A DNA stretch of 49,066 nucleotides from Gammaproteobacteria bacterium. GTDB lineage: Bacteria > Pseudomonadota > Gammaproteobacteria > Chromatiales > Chromatiaceae. Position numbers and translations under genes: made by a program. Below are positions 15,855-24,592 of this stretch, in pieces. Location: positions 82,617 through 131,682 of the forward strand of contig JAGRGY010000018.1 in assembly GCA_020445255.1 (NCBI GenBank), read 5' to 3'. The notes below the pieces were generated by a model. That model was not told the origin of the DNA and made no database searches. It was given only the letters and a program-made list of their open reading frames with translations. Position 1 is the stretch's first letter. Each line of letters starts with the position of its first letter.

Positions 15855-16934
15855 TCATTTGGCGGCGATGTGATTCAACGCGATCAGCGACCACGCGGTG
15901 CAAAGGTTCTTGTCACCCTCCCACCAACGGCTCGACTGCGAGTTGACCCAGCTGCCGTCTGCGTCCTGCATGCCGATCAGCTTGGCACCGAGATCGTTGC
16001 GCCAGTTGTGGGCCACGCCCTGGGAATCGGTGATCTCGGGCTCGCCGTACGCTGCCATGGCCTTGGCGAACACGTTGTAGTAATAGAACAGGCCCTGGTT
16101 GTCCTTCGCGCCCGGATTGTTGTCGACACTGTAGTTGGACTTGATCCATTCGTGCGCCGCCTGAACACGCGGGTCGTTCTTGTCGACGCCGGCGAACAAC
16201 AGGCTCAGCAGTCCGGCGCTGGTCATGCCGCCGTACGACACCGCGCCGCCGTGCGGGCTGAACCCCGGCATGTAGGCGAATCCGCCGTCGTTGCCGGCCC
16301 ATTCCATGTCGTTGGTCTCGCTGTTGTTCTGCGACCGGCTGACGAAGACCAGTGCACGTTCCCACACGGGATCGTTGCGGTCGACGTGAGTGTTGTGGAG
16401 TGCCTCGAGCGCGTGATAGACATTCGACAGGTCCGGCCGTTCGTCGCCACCGTAACCGATGCCGCCGTAGTACTTGTGGTCGGGCGCATAGCCTTCGCCG
16501 TCGTCGAGTTGCAGTCCGCGCAGGAATTTCTGCGCGTTGGCGATGACGTCTGCGTACTTCGCATCACCGGTCGCCTGGAGCGCCGACATCGCCACCGCTG
16601 TATTGTAGTTTCGATTCTGGTTGGTCTCGCTGATCGATCCATCCGGGTTGACATGATCAAGGATGAACTGGATGGGCCGGGTGATGAAGGGTCCGTCATC
16701 TTCCTTGTAGGCACGATGACTCTCGAGAAACGCCCTGAGCGCCAGAGCGGTCACGCCGACCGACTGGGACCAGGACCCATCCTCGGCCTGCGTCCCGCGC
16801 AGGTAGTGCATGCCGCTATCGGCGGCGCGCTGTGCCTTGGATCGCAGGTCGTCGTCCATCAGCGCGTCGGCGGACGCATGGGTAAAGGCGAACAAGCTCA
16901 GCGCCAACGCGACGCCAATCTGTCGTGGATGCAT
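15855..16934 (-). CDS. Exported alpha/alpha-toroid protein (prenyltransferase/squalene-cyclase repeat fold)
   Basis: A 359-residue protein with signal peptide MHPRQIGVALALSLFAFTHA. It is built of repeats in which a short DGSW-like turn is followed by an Ala/Leu helix: AEDGSWSQ, NPDGSISE, DGGFAYMPG and DADGSWVN. This is the QW-like pattern of the squalene-cyclase/prenyltransferase toroid. The acidic DxDD cyclase motif is not seen, so it is probably not a cyclase. The start is ATG 16934, 7 bases after GAGGAG; a frame 15 bases longer has its start in that ribosome site. A related secreted toroid protein is at 22834. Confidence 0.83.
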   Translation of the reverse strand: MHPRQIGVALALSLFAFTHASADALMDDDLRSKAQRAADSGMHYLRGTQAEDGSWSQSVGVTALALRAFLESHRAYKEDDGPFITRPIQFILDHVNPDGSISETNQNRNYNTAVAMSALQATGDAKYADVIANAQKFLRGLQLDDGEGYAPDHKYYGGIGYGGDERPDLSNVYHALEALHNTHVDRNDPVWERALVFVSRSQNNSETNDMEWAGNDGGFAYMPGFSPHGGAVSYGGMTSAGLLSLLFAGVDKNDPRVQAAHEWIKSNYSVDNNPGAKDNQGLFYYYNVFAKAMAAYGEPEITDSQGVAHNWRNDLGAKLIGMQDADGSWVNSQSSRWWEGDKNLCTAWSLIALNHIAAK

Positions 16935-16962
16935 CACAGTACTCCTCATAATGGGTCGATAC

Positions 16963-17670
16963 TCAGGTCGCCACAGGGTGGCGAATGCCGATCAGCCGGG
17001 CGAACGGCCCGGCGTGATCAGCCGACAGGTGGCCGCTTAATCCCGCGGCCAGGTAGAAAACGCTACTCGTCACGCCGTCGGGATACGCGTAACGCAGGCT
17101 GCCGAACGGCGTGTGTCGATAGAACCAGTCGCCGCGCAGATAATCCCACTCCAGCAGCGACGCGAGGTAGCTCACCGGGCTGATCGCGACGACGGTGTCG
17201 ATGACGCCGTTGGCGACCACGGCCTTCTCGAGTAGCGGGCCGAGCCAGAGCGGCGCCAACGCGCAACACACGCCCGCCAGCAGCACGGTGAACCAACTGG
17301 TTGGCCACGCAAATCCCAGTGCGTGCGTGCCGCGCGCCAATCCGCTGGCCGCGAACGTCAGCACGCCGAGGCCGCAAGCGGAATGAACCAGCGATGCGTC
17401 GAACGCACCGCGCAACGGCATCCACAGTGCAACGAGGCACCCGGCCGCGCCGGTCATGGCCGCGACGACGCCATAGTGCAGGGTGCGCGCTTGCGCACGG
17501 TCGCAGATCGCCGCGAGCAGCAGCAGTGCCCAGCAGAACATGATGCACAGTGAGAGCAGGCGCGCCTCGCCCGGCGCGGCGATGTCGCCACAGCCCCAGG
17601 CCCACGCGAGCGTTGCGCCGCCGGCGAGCAGCAGCGGCAGGGCGAGTGACGTGGCGACGGCATTGCTCAT
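16963..17670 (-). CDS. Multi-helix membrane protein, function unknown
   Basis: A 235-residue protein with about six membrane helices, followed by a soluble loop rich in aromatic residues (YLASLLEWDYLRGDWFYRH) and a short tail. No family is recognised. It lies 9 bases after the inositol-phosphate synthase gene and 28 bases before the toroid gene, so it is part of the same transcription unit. Confidence 0.7.
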   Translation of the reverse strand: MSNAVATSLALPLLLAGGATLAWAWGCGDIAAPGEARLLSLCIMFCWALLLLAAICDRAQARTLHYGVVAAMTGAAGCLVALWMPLRGAFDASLVHSACGLGVLTFAASGLARGTHALGFAWPTSWFTVLLAGVCCALAPLWLGPLLEKAVVANGVIDTVVAISPVSYLASLLEWDYLRGDWFYRHTPFGSLRYAYPDGVTSSVFYLAAGLSGHLSADHAGPFARLIGIRHPVAT

Positions 17671-17679
17671 CGTCGATCG

Positions 17680-18900
17680 TCAGAAGCCGGCGTCATGCGT
17701 ACGGCTCAGCGTTTGCTTTTCCCCGAGGTGTCTCATCGTGTAGTCGAGCAGCATCTGGAACTGACTGTGCAACGCCATCTCCTTCACACCGAGCGGATTC
17801 TTGAAGAATGCGGCGAGGTGACGCATCTGGCCCGATTCCTTTTCGCGGCAGGCGAATTCGGCCATGCGCACGATGTCGATGACCAGAGGCGCTGCGAGAA
17901 CCGAATCACAACCCTGCCACGTGAACTGCATCGTCATGTTGGTGTCGAGGAAGCCCTGGAAGTGAATCAGGTCCCAGGCCGTTTTCCAGTCACCCAGCGA
18001 TGGCACGTAGTTGATATCGATACCGGCATGCGGGCTGTAGCCGAGAATGTCGCTGAGCACGCCGCCCTTGTTGCGGATCTTGGCGATCTTGTTGTCGCTT
18101 TCATCGAGCGACTTGCCGTCGTTGTTGCCGAGCATGTTGATGCCTTCCCAGCTCAACACGCGCAGGTTACGGTAGGCGAACATCGGTGCCAGCGCGGTCT
18201 TGACCAATGTTTCGCCGGTCTTGCCGTCGCTGCCGTAATAGGGCAGGCCTGCCTGTCGCGCGAGTTCGTCGATCGCCGCCATCGATGCGCCGGCATTCGG
18301 CGTGAAGTTGACATAGGGGCAGCCTGACTTCAGCGCCGCGTACGCATAGCATACGCCCGGCATGACGGCATCCTTGTCATCGTCGGCGATCAGGCGATCG
18401 AGACCTTCGAGCGTCTCGTGTCCGGGCGACGGGGCCGGATCGGGTTCCACTGAACTCAGATTGACGACGACGACGCGGTCGAGATCGTGGCGGGACTTGA
18501 ACGCGGCGATGGCGCCAGTGATGTCGGCAATGTGCTCGGCGAGTGTCTTGCTCTGATCGCGCGGGCTGCGCGGTTTCCAGGCCATCTGACGATCGACGAG
18601 TATGTCGTGTTCGATCCGTTCGATTTCGGGCAGCGCCGCGTCAAGGGTCTCGCGCGAGATCGTGCGCGAGGTGGCGTAGAGTGACTGCGCGCTCGCCGAC
18701 AAGGGTCGATCGCTGACGTCGATGCCGCCAAACACGAGATCGTCGAGACCGACCAGCGACAGCTGGTTCATCGGTGGGAGCATCGTCGTGAGTCCGTGGG
18801 TCGAGACGAGTCCGGCGCGGATCGCGATCGTTCCAACCATCATCGTGGTCGCGATGTCGCCCTTGGCGCCCGCGATCCAGATCCCTGTCTTGTTCTTCAT
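17680..18900 (-). CDS. ino1: myo-Inositol-1-phosphate synthase
   Basis: A 406-residue NAD-dependent cyclase that converts glucose 6-phosphate to inositol 1-phosphate. An N-terminal Rossmann segment GIWIAGAKGDIATT binds NAD. VVNLSSVEPDP, the GSDGKTGETLVKTAL block with its catalytic lysine, and NMLGNNDGKSL are family signatures. The start is ATG 18900, nine bases after AGGA; a frame 27 bases longer looks like leader. It is the first gene of the minus-strand chain leading to the UbiA gene. Since eboD, the sugar-phosphate cyclase of ebo clusters, was not found, this cyclase may supply the cyclitol part (inference). Confidence 0.88.
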   Translation of the reverse strand: MKNKTGIWIAGAKGDIATTMMVGTIAIRAGLVSTHGLTTMLPPMNQLSLVGLDDLVFGGIDVSDRPLSASAQSLYATSRTISRETLDAALPEIERIEHDILVDRQMAWKPRSPRDQSKTLAEHIADITGAIAAFKSRHDLDRVVVVNLSSVEPDPAPSPGHETLEGLDRLIADDDKDAVMPGVCYAYAALKSGCPYVNFTPNAGASMAAIDELARQAGLPYYGSDGKTGETLVKTALAPMFAYRNLRVLSWEGINMLGNNDGKSLDESDNKIAKIRNKGGVLSDILGYSPHAGIDINYVPSLGDWKTAWDLIHFQGFLDTNMTMQFTWQGCDSVLAAPLVIDIVRMAEFACREKESGQMRHLAAFFKNPLGVKEMALHSQFQMLLDYTMRHLGEKQTLSRTHDAGF

Positions 18901-19385
18901 AGTTGTCGTCCTCGTAGCCGACGTCACAACAGCTGCGTCGTCTGAACGGCCGGATGTCGATGAAATTTAGGTGTGCAACAGAGGCGCGTTCAGGCGAGGG
19001 GCACGTCGACTGGTTGCCGGCACATTCCGTACAACCGGGTATTCGGCACGGGCACGCTATACCTTACCCGTGGCCCTCAAAGGCTTGGGGCGGTGTGGGG
19101 CCGCCCTGTGAGCCGGTATCGAAACAAGCGAAAATTGGGGAGATTCGCTGTCTTTTGTGAACCAGGATTCGTGCCACTGTCCGATATGTGCCCAATTGGA
19201 TAAAAAACATTCGATTATTCATAGCACTACGTAATATATTGAATGTAGTACATGGGATATCGATCCGGGACGACATGGGCATAATCTGTCCAGCGCACCA
19301 TACGCCAACGCATCGTTTCTGCAAAAAAAGTTCGATAAAATAGATAGTTGCCGGTTTCTGTACAGCGAACACACGCAATGTGCAC
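18901..19385. other. Intergenic region upstream of ino1
   Basis: About 485 bases without a gene. The part at 19190-19360 is clearly richer in A+T than its surroundings and holds poly-A/T tracts and an imperfect dyad (ACTAC...GTAGT near 19227-19250). It should contain the ino1 operon promoter. On the minus strand TGGCAC (plus 19171-19176) matches a sigma-54 -24 element, but the -12 element is poor. Confidence 0.55.
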
Positions 19386-19396
19386 TTACTGTACAG
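19358..19396. repeat. Two CTGTACAG palindromes 31 bases apart
   Basis: The 8-base palindrome CTGTACAG occurs at 19358-19365 and 19389-19396, with starts 31 bases apart, close to three helical turns. The second copy lies in the last codons of the response-regulator gene. They could be a dimer-binding pair or form a hairpin after the operon; no function is shown. Confidence 0.4.
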
Positions 19397-20807
19397 GCTT
19401 GTCCAGCCGCTTACGCAGCGTGGTCCGGTTGATGTTCAGCAGGCGCGCGGCCGATACCTGGTTGCCGTCGCACAAGCGCAGAGCCTCGAGCACCAGTGCC
19501 GTCTCGACCGCTTCGGTGATCTCACGATAGGGCGCAGCCGAGCGGTTCGCGATCTGGGCCAACAGTGCGCGCGCCGTGGCGGTCAGTTGTCCGTACAGGT
19601 CGTCGACGGATTCACCCGTCGCCATGCGACTGTTGGCCTGGGCGCCGACGAAGACAAGGTCTTCGGCACCGATGTGGCGACCGTGTGCCGTCAATACGGT
19701 CTTGCGGACCAGATTCTCGAGTTCGCGGATGTTGCCGGGCCACGCATGCGCCTGCAAGGCCCCAAGTGCATCGGCTCGGAAGCCCTCGACCTGGCGTCCG
19801 AGTTCACGGTTGGCGGTGTCAAGGAAGTGCGGGGCCAGCAGCTCGATGTCCTGGATCCGCTTGCGCAGGGGCGGGACGTGCAGGTTGACCAGATTGAGCC
19901 GGTGGAACAGGTCCTCGCGGAACCTTCCGGCCTGCACGTCGCTGTGCAGCTCGCGATTTGTCGCGGCGACGATCCGTGCACGGACCTGGATCGGCGTGGT
20001 GCTGCCGACGCGCTCGAACTCGCGTTCCTGCAGCACGCGCAGCAGCCTGCCCTGCAGCGCTTGCGGCAGTTCGCCGATCTCGTCGAGGAACAGGGTGCCT
20101 TCGCCGGCTGCCTCGAAACGGCCCTTTTTCTGGGCCGTCGCACCGGTGAAGGCGCCGCGTTCATGGCCGAACAGCTCGCTCTCGATCAGGTTGTCGGCGA
20201 TCGCCGCACAGTTGACGGCGACGAACGGTGCCCTGGCGCGTGCGCTGTGGCTGTGGATCGCGCGCGCGACCAGTTCCTTGCCGACCCCGCTTTCGCCCGT
20301 TATCAACACGGTGAGATCATTGTCAGCAAGCAGGCTGATCATCTTGAACACGTCCTGCATCGCAGGGCTCTGACCCAGCAGTTCGGGTTGAGGCTTTTCG
20401 CGCGCCGCGCTCGTTTCCGGTCGCCCGCTATCGACGGTGGAGCGGCTTTCGGCCAACGCGCGTCGGGTCAGTGCACGGACCTGCTCGAGCTCCAGCGGCT
20501 TGCCGATGTAGTCGAAACTTCCAAGCTGCACCGCCTCGCGTGCGGTCTGCATCGTGCCAAATGCGGTCATCATGATCACCGGCAAGGTCGGCCAGCGCTC
20601 GCGGATCGCCGCCAGTGTCTCGAGGCCGTTCATCGTCGGCATCTGCACGTCCATGAACACCAGGTCGGGAAGCTGCTTTTCGATCTGTGCCAACGCGCTT
20701 CGACCGTCGGCTGCAGTGACGACGTCGTGTCCGTCCATCTTCAGCACTTCGGCCAGGGCCTCACAGATGGTGACCTCGTCGTCGGCTACCAGGATACGGC
20801 TCATCAT
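19386..20807 (-). CDS. NtrC-family sigma-54-dependent response regulator
   Basis: A 473-residue regulator. The receiver domain (1-120) has acidic DDE near residue 10, phospho-acceptor D in VFMDVQMP and K in YIGKPLEL. The AAA+ domain (about 140-380) has Walker A GESGVGKE and the sigma-54 contact loop GAFTGA. The C-terminal Fis-type helix-turn-helix is AARLLNINRTTLRKRL. When phosphorylated it should activate sigma-54 promoters. It begins 3 bases after the kinase gene. Its targets are probably the nearby toroid/PEP-CTERM genes or the ino1 operon (inference). Confidence 0.93.
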   Translation of the reverse strand: MMSRILVADDEVTICEALAEVLKMDGHDVVTAADGRSALAQIEKQLPDLVFMDVQMPTMNGLETLAAIRERWPTLPVIMMTAFGTMQTAREAVQLGSFDYIGKPLELEQVRALTRRALAESRSTVDSGRPETSAAREKPQPELLGQSPAMQDVFKMISLLADNDLTVLITGESGVGKELVARAIHSHSARARAPFVAVNCAAIADNLIESELFGHERGAFTGATAQKKGRFEAAGEGTLFLDEIGELPQALQGRLLRVLQEREFERVGSTTPIQVRARIVAATNRELHSDVQAGRFREDLFHRLNLVNLHVPPLRKRIQDIELLAPHFLDTANRELGRQVEGFRADALGALQAHAWPGNIRELENLVRKTVLTAHGRHIGAEDLVFVGAQANSRMATGESVDDLYGQLTATARALLAQIANRSAAPYREITEAVETALVLEALRLCDGNQVSAARLLNINRTTLRKRLDKPVQ

Positions 20808-20810
20808 CGG

Positions 20811-22196
20811 CTACCCGTCGACCACCGACGCTGCCGCGGGCAGACACAACCGCACGCGGGTCCCGCCCAGCGACACGCTGCGCGTGATCTCCATGCTGCC
20901 GCGGTGGGCCGCCAGGATCTCGCGTGAAATCGCGAGTCCCATGCCCAGGCCGAGCGGCTTGTCCGACACCTGTGCACGTGATGCATCCCCGGTGTCGGGC
21001 ATGCCGGGACCCGAATCCTCGACGGTGAGGCAGATGCTGCCCGTTTCTTCTGCATGCGTGCATGATATCGCGATCTCGCCGTCGTCCGAGAGCACGTCGG
21101 CAGCATTGTTGATCAGGTTGAACAACACCTGTTTGATGCGGTCGCCGTCGATGATCGCCGGCGGCAATGACATCGCTTCGAAGTGCAGCGAGATGCCGCG
21201 ATGCCGAAGCGGTGGTCGCATCAGCTCCACGACCTCGGACACGACGCCGGTCAGGTCACCCGGACGGGGTTCGGCGCGGCTGCCCTTGGCCCACATCAAC
21301 GTGCCGGAGACGATCAGTTCGAGTCGTCTCATCTCTTCGAGCACGCGCGCAATCCGCTCGCGCTCGGCATCGTCGCGCAGCCGTTCCAGCTGGATCTGCA
21401 GCTGAAGCTTGATCGCAGTGAGTGGATTGCGCAGTTCGTGGGCGACGCGTGCCGCGAGTTCACCCAGCGCGGTGAGACGGTTTTCGCGCTCGGCCTGGCG
21501 ACGATGTGCATCGAGCTGGCGGGCCATGTCGCCGAGGGCCGTTGCGAGCACGGCAAGCTCGCGCGGTCGGTCGACGTCCGCGGTGGCGCCGAGATCGCCC
21601 GAGGCGATCGCATGCGCCGTCGTGACCAGTTGTGCGATCGGTCGGGTGATCCCGCGCGCAATGCGGTGAACGACCCAGGCAAGCACCGCGATCACCAGCA
21701 GGGCGCCGATCGCGAGGCGCAGTGCGATGTTGCGCGACGCGGCACGGATGTCGGAAAGGCTGGCGACCGCGGCGAGCGCGCCGACGCGTTCGTCGGCTGT
21801 GTCGTACAACGGCGTGACGATCAGGCTGAAGAGCTGATCGGCGGCGTCGAATGTGCTGGATTCGGTCGTACGTGCCTCGTTGTTGACACTGGCCAGCGCG
21901 CGCGCGAGGTTGCGCTCGCTCCATGCCTGGTCCGACGCGACGGGCCGCCCCCCCGGATCGAGGGCAATCAGTCGCGAATCGAGCATGCGGCCCATGCGCC
22001 TTAGCATTTCGGGGGTCAGCGGAAGGTTGGCTTCCGCCAACACTTTTACCGCGTCGCCGAGTTGCCGTTCGCGCAACTCAATCAGCTGCCTTTCGAACAG
22101 CGAGTGCGCAAACTGCCAGGCCATCGCGGTTGCGATCAGGAAAATGACCATGAAGGGCAGGAAGATTCCGGAATAGATGCCGTTGCTGGGACGCAT
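20811..22196 (-). CDS. Membrane sensor histidine kinase
   Basis: A 461-residue kinase. Two membrane helices (about 8-28 and 160-178) flank a periplasmic sensor region, a HAMP domain follows, and then HisKA with phospho-acceptor H in RVAHELRNPLTAIK. The ATPase domain has NLINNAADVL (N box), VEDSGPGMP (G1) and GLGMGLAISREI (G2). It is of the AtoS/ZraS type that pairs with NtrC-like regulators, and the regulator gene follows directly. The signal is unknown. Confidence 0.92.
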   Translation of the reverse strand: MRPSNGIYSGIFLPFMVIFLIATAMAWQFAHSLFERQLIELRERQLGDAVKVLAEANLPLTPEMLRRMGRMLDSRLIALDPGGRPVASDQAWSERNLARALASVNNEARTTESSTFDAADQLFSLIVTPLYDTADERVGALAAVASLSDIRAASRNIALRLAIGALLVIAVLAWVVHRIARGITRPIAQLVTTAHAIASGDLGATADVDRPRELAVLATALGDMARQLDAHRRQAERENRLTALGELAARVAHELRNPLTAIKLQLQIQLERLRDDAERERIARVLEEMRRLELIVSGTLMWAKGSRAEPRPGDLTGVVSEVVELMRPPLRHRGISLHFEAMSLPPAIIDGDRIKQVLFNLINNAADVLSDDGEIAISCTHAEETGSICLTVEDSGPGMPDTGDASRAQVSDKPLGLGMGLAISREILAAHRGSMEITRSVSLGGTRVRLCLPAAASVVDG

Positions 22197-22833
22197 GCCG
22201 CTGTCACCGCCGGGTAGCTGAACCGGGTGTCATCTTGCAGTAAATGGCGAATGCGGGGAACGAATGGCGGTGTCCGGCCTGTGGGATGCGCATCGTTCTC
22301 GACAACGGCGGGAATGACGACACGAGCGAGGGGAATCGTGCGGCATCTGTCGGACATCGACCGCGATTCTGTCACCGTCTGCACGACCCAGACTTTCACG
22401 GATTGACGGGTCCGTATCTTTACCATTCGCGTGCTTGGGGGGCGCTGGACGGTGAACGGGCAGGCCAGGCTGCCCGACGCGACTTCAGCGATCAACCGGG
22501 CAGTCTGCCCCGATCGCGGTCGACCGTGGTTGGGCGGGCTCTGGCGCCCGTCATCCGAACCGGACGCGCCGTGCCCGCTGGGTGATCCGTACCGCAACCC
22601 GGCTCCTGGCGTGAGGATGCGAATGGCGGTCGGATCGCCCTATATTGCGCGTGTCATGTTTCTTTACACTTCACCAAGTCCACGCTAACCAAGCCAGCAT
22701 AACTAATTGTTTTTATGGAAATGATTTAAATGGCCTGAGAAATGCTAAGGGTAAGGCATCGCGGGCTGTTGCGCTGTGGGGGCGGGACGGCCGGCGCCAT
22801 TAACCCTATGAAACGCGAAGGGGAGAAAATCGC
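22197..22833. other. Divergent intergenic region, kinase / toroid protein
   Basis: About 640 bases with no convincing gene. The final 150 bases are A+T rich (22680-22730), then a possible sigma-54 site, then the ribosome site AAGGGGAG just before the ATG at 22834. This is where the kinase and toroid-gene promoters must lie. Confidence 0.6.
22731..22746 (+). promoter_or_regulatory. Possible sigma-54 promoter before the toroid/TSP3 gene
   Basis: TGGCCT-N6-ATGCT has GG and GC exactly 10 bases apart, as sigma-54 promoters require, but deviates at other positions. An A+T-rich block directly upstream could bind IHF. The divergent neighbour encodes a sigma-54 activator pair. The start would be near 22757. 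Confidence 0.3.
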
Positions 22834-24510
22834 ATGAAATTCAGAACCAAAACTTGGTACGGCGCGATCTGCGGATCGGCGCTTTGCCTTGCCGGGACAA
22901 GCAGTTACGCTCTGACACAGTTCGAGATGGATGTCACCCAGTCGATCGACGATGGCATCCAGTGGCTCGATGACCAGGGTGCCTTCAACAACCCAAGCAG
23001 TGCCGGTGAAGCCACCGGCCTGACCACCCTCGCGCTCCTCGAGAAGCGCGCCAGCGGTGATCCTGCCGACCCGCCCCAGGGCTACGCCGGCGCCAGCGTC
23101 GCTGACCAGGCACGCCTGCGCCGCTCGGTCCGCTCCATCATCAACCGGATCAATTCCACGGGCGTCAGCTTCTACGCCTACCGTGACGGCGCCTTCATGA
23201 TGGCCCTGTCCGAGTACATGCGCACCGGCGGCCCGGACAAGGACGACGGTCCCACGACGGAACTCGACGGCGCACCCCTCACGCTGGTGCAGGCCTTCAA
23301 CCAGGTGTTCGATCGCACCGTCGCCAACCAGCGTTCGGGGCTTGCTGACACCAGCGCGCCCTGGCCGGAGAACAACGGCTACTGGTGTTACACCGCTGGC
23401 AACTGCCGTGACTCGTCTACGACCCAGCTGGTCGTGGCCGGACTGGCAGCGGCCCGCGCGCTGTACTCCGATCCGGGGTTCGCCGACGCCGGCCGCCTGG
23501 CCAGCCTGAACACCGCGGCCGCGGCGGCGCGCCTGGCGTATCAGCGCAATGGTACGGCCGGCGATGGCAGCACCTGCGGCGTGCTGCCCGACGAAAAGGG
23601 CCATGGCTACAATGCCGGAAACGCCAACAGCCTCCAGCAGACCGCATCCGGTACCTGGATCCAGATGGTGGGCGGCGCGGACCTCAATGACCCCGATGTG
23701 CAGGCCTACCTGCGCTGGTTGCGGAACCGCTACCACCACGCCTTCTCCAATGATGTCAACGGGGGCTGGTCGCAGAGCCACTGGTACTACATGTGGTCGT
23801 TCTCCAAGGCACTGGAGTTCATGAACGCCTCCGGTGTGTCGCCGAACCCGGGCAATATCGGACCGGCCGACATCGGCACGCTGCCGGCGGCCGATGCGCC
23901 TGCCTGCGCCACGCGCCAGGACCAGCGTGACCCGGCGGTCGATCCGCAGGTGCCGCGTTTTGGCGGCGGCGGGGCCGGTACCTACTCGGATGAAGCCCAG
24001 CGCGTCTATTACGATTTCGCCTACGACCTCCTGGGCTGGCAGTGCGGTGTGGCAGGTGCTTCCGGGCAGTACGCGTGTAACGGCGCACCCAGCGCCTGGG
24101 ACAACTGGGCGCGTCAGTCTTATGCCCTGCTGGTCCTTCAGCGCTCAGTCGGTGGTGGCTGCGTCGATAGCGACGGCGACGGGGTGTGCGACGACGTGGA
24201 CAACTGCCGCAACACGCCTAACCCCAATCAGGAAGATGCCGATGGCGACGGTGTGGGCGATGTCTGCGACAACTGCCCGGATGTTGCCAACGCCGATCAG
24301 GATCCGCAGGCCTGTGCGATTGCCCGCTGCGATGTTGATAGCGATGGCGATATCGACAAAATCGACCTGAGCATGATTAGCCGGGCCAGGGGTAAGACGG
24401 TACCTCCGCTCGATCCGGCATACGACAGTAACGATGACGGCGTGGTCAGCCCGGCGGATGTGAAAAAGTGCATTCCGCAGTGCACGCGGCCCGGCTGCGC
24501 AACGCAGTGA
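22834..24510 (+). CDS. Secreted alpha/alpha-toroid protein with TSP3 and dockerin-like calcium repeats
   Basis: A 558-residue exported protein with a signal peptide ending near SSYA. The first 430 residues are Ala/Leu helices with repeat turns such as NGGWSQSHWYYMW, like the toroid fold of the protein at 15855. Residues 444-494 are thrombospondin type 3 calcium repeats (DSDGDGVCDDVDNC, DADGDGVGDVCDNC). Residues about 500-545 have two EF-hand-like loops (DVDSDGDIDKID, DSNDDGVVSPAD) in a dockerin-like layout. Such tails bind calcium and can attach a protein to a surface or scaffold. Many cysteines suggest extracellular disulfides. The PEP-CTERM gene follows after 82 bases. Catalysis is not shown. 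Confidence 0.82.
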   Translation: MKFRTKTWYGAICGSALCLAGTSSYALTQFEMDVTQSIDDGIQWLDDQGAFNNPSSAGEATGLTTLALLEKRASGDPADPPQGYAGASVADQARLRRSVRSIINRINSTGVSFYAYRDGAFMMALSEYMRTGGPDKDDGPTTELDGAPLTLVQAFNQVFDRTVANQRSGLADTSAPWPENNGYWCYTAGNCRDSSTTQLVVAGLAAARALYSDPGFADAGRLASLNTAAAAARLAYQRNGTAGDGSTCGVLPDEKGHGYNAGNANSLQQTASGTWIQMVGGADLNDPDVQAYLRWLRNRYHHAFSNDVNGGWSQSHWYYMWSFSKALEFMNASGVSPNPGNIGPADIGTLPAADAPACATRQDQRDPAVDPQVPRFGGGGAGTYSDEAQRVYYDFAYDLLGWQCGVAGASGQYACNGAPSAWDNWARQSYALLVLQRSVGGGCVDSDGDGVCDDVDNCRNTPNPNQEDADGDGVGDVCDNCPDVANADQDPQACAIARCDVDSDGDIDKIDLSMISRARGKTVPPLDPAYDSNDDGVVSPADVKKCIPQCTRPGCATQ

Positions 24511-24531
24511 TCGAACCATAAGAGGCTTGAG

Positions 24532-24554
24532 CCCTCCCGGCCCTGCCGGGAGGG
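24532..24554 (+). terminator. Strong 10-bp hairpin between toroid and PEP-CTERM genes
   Basis: CCCTCCCGGC (24532-24541) pairs perfectly with GCCGGGAGGG (24545-24554) over a 3-base loop. There is no U-run after it, so it may act as an RNA-stability or partial-termination element that sets unequal levels of the two flanking genes. Confidence 0.5.
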
Positions 24555-24592
24555 GTTAAGGCCCCGGAAGCAAAGTAATTAGGAGCATACTC

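Noticed and set aside
19160..19176. A sigma-54-like site on the minus strand upstream of ino1.
   Set aside because: The -24 half TGGCAC is perfect, but the -12 half reads CTGG instead of TTGC, and the distance to the gene is about 250 bases.
22656..22688. A frame ending in residues YTSPSPR, which resembles the translation of a sequencing-adapter artefact often seen in protein databases.
   Set aside because: The DNA differs from the adapter at several third-codon positions, and the flanks are normal genomic sequence, so this is a coincidence and not contamination.
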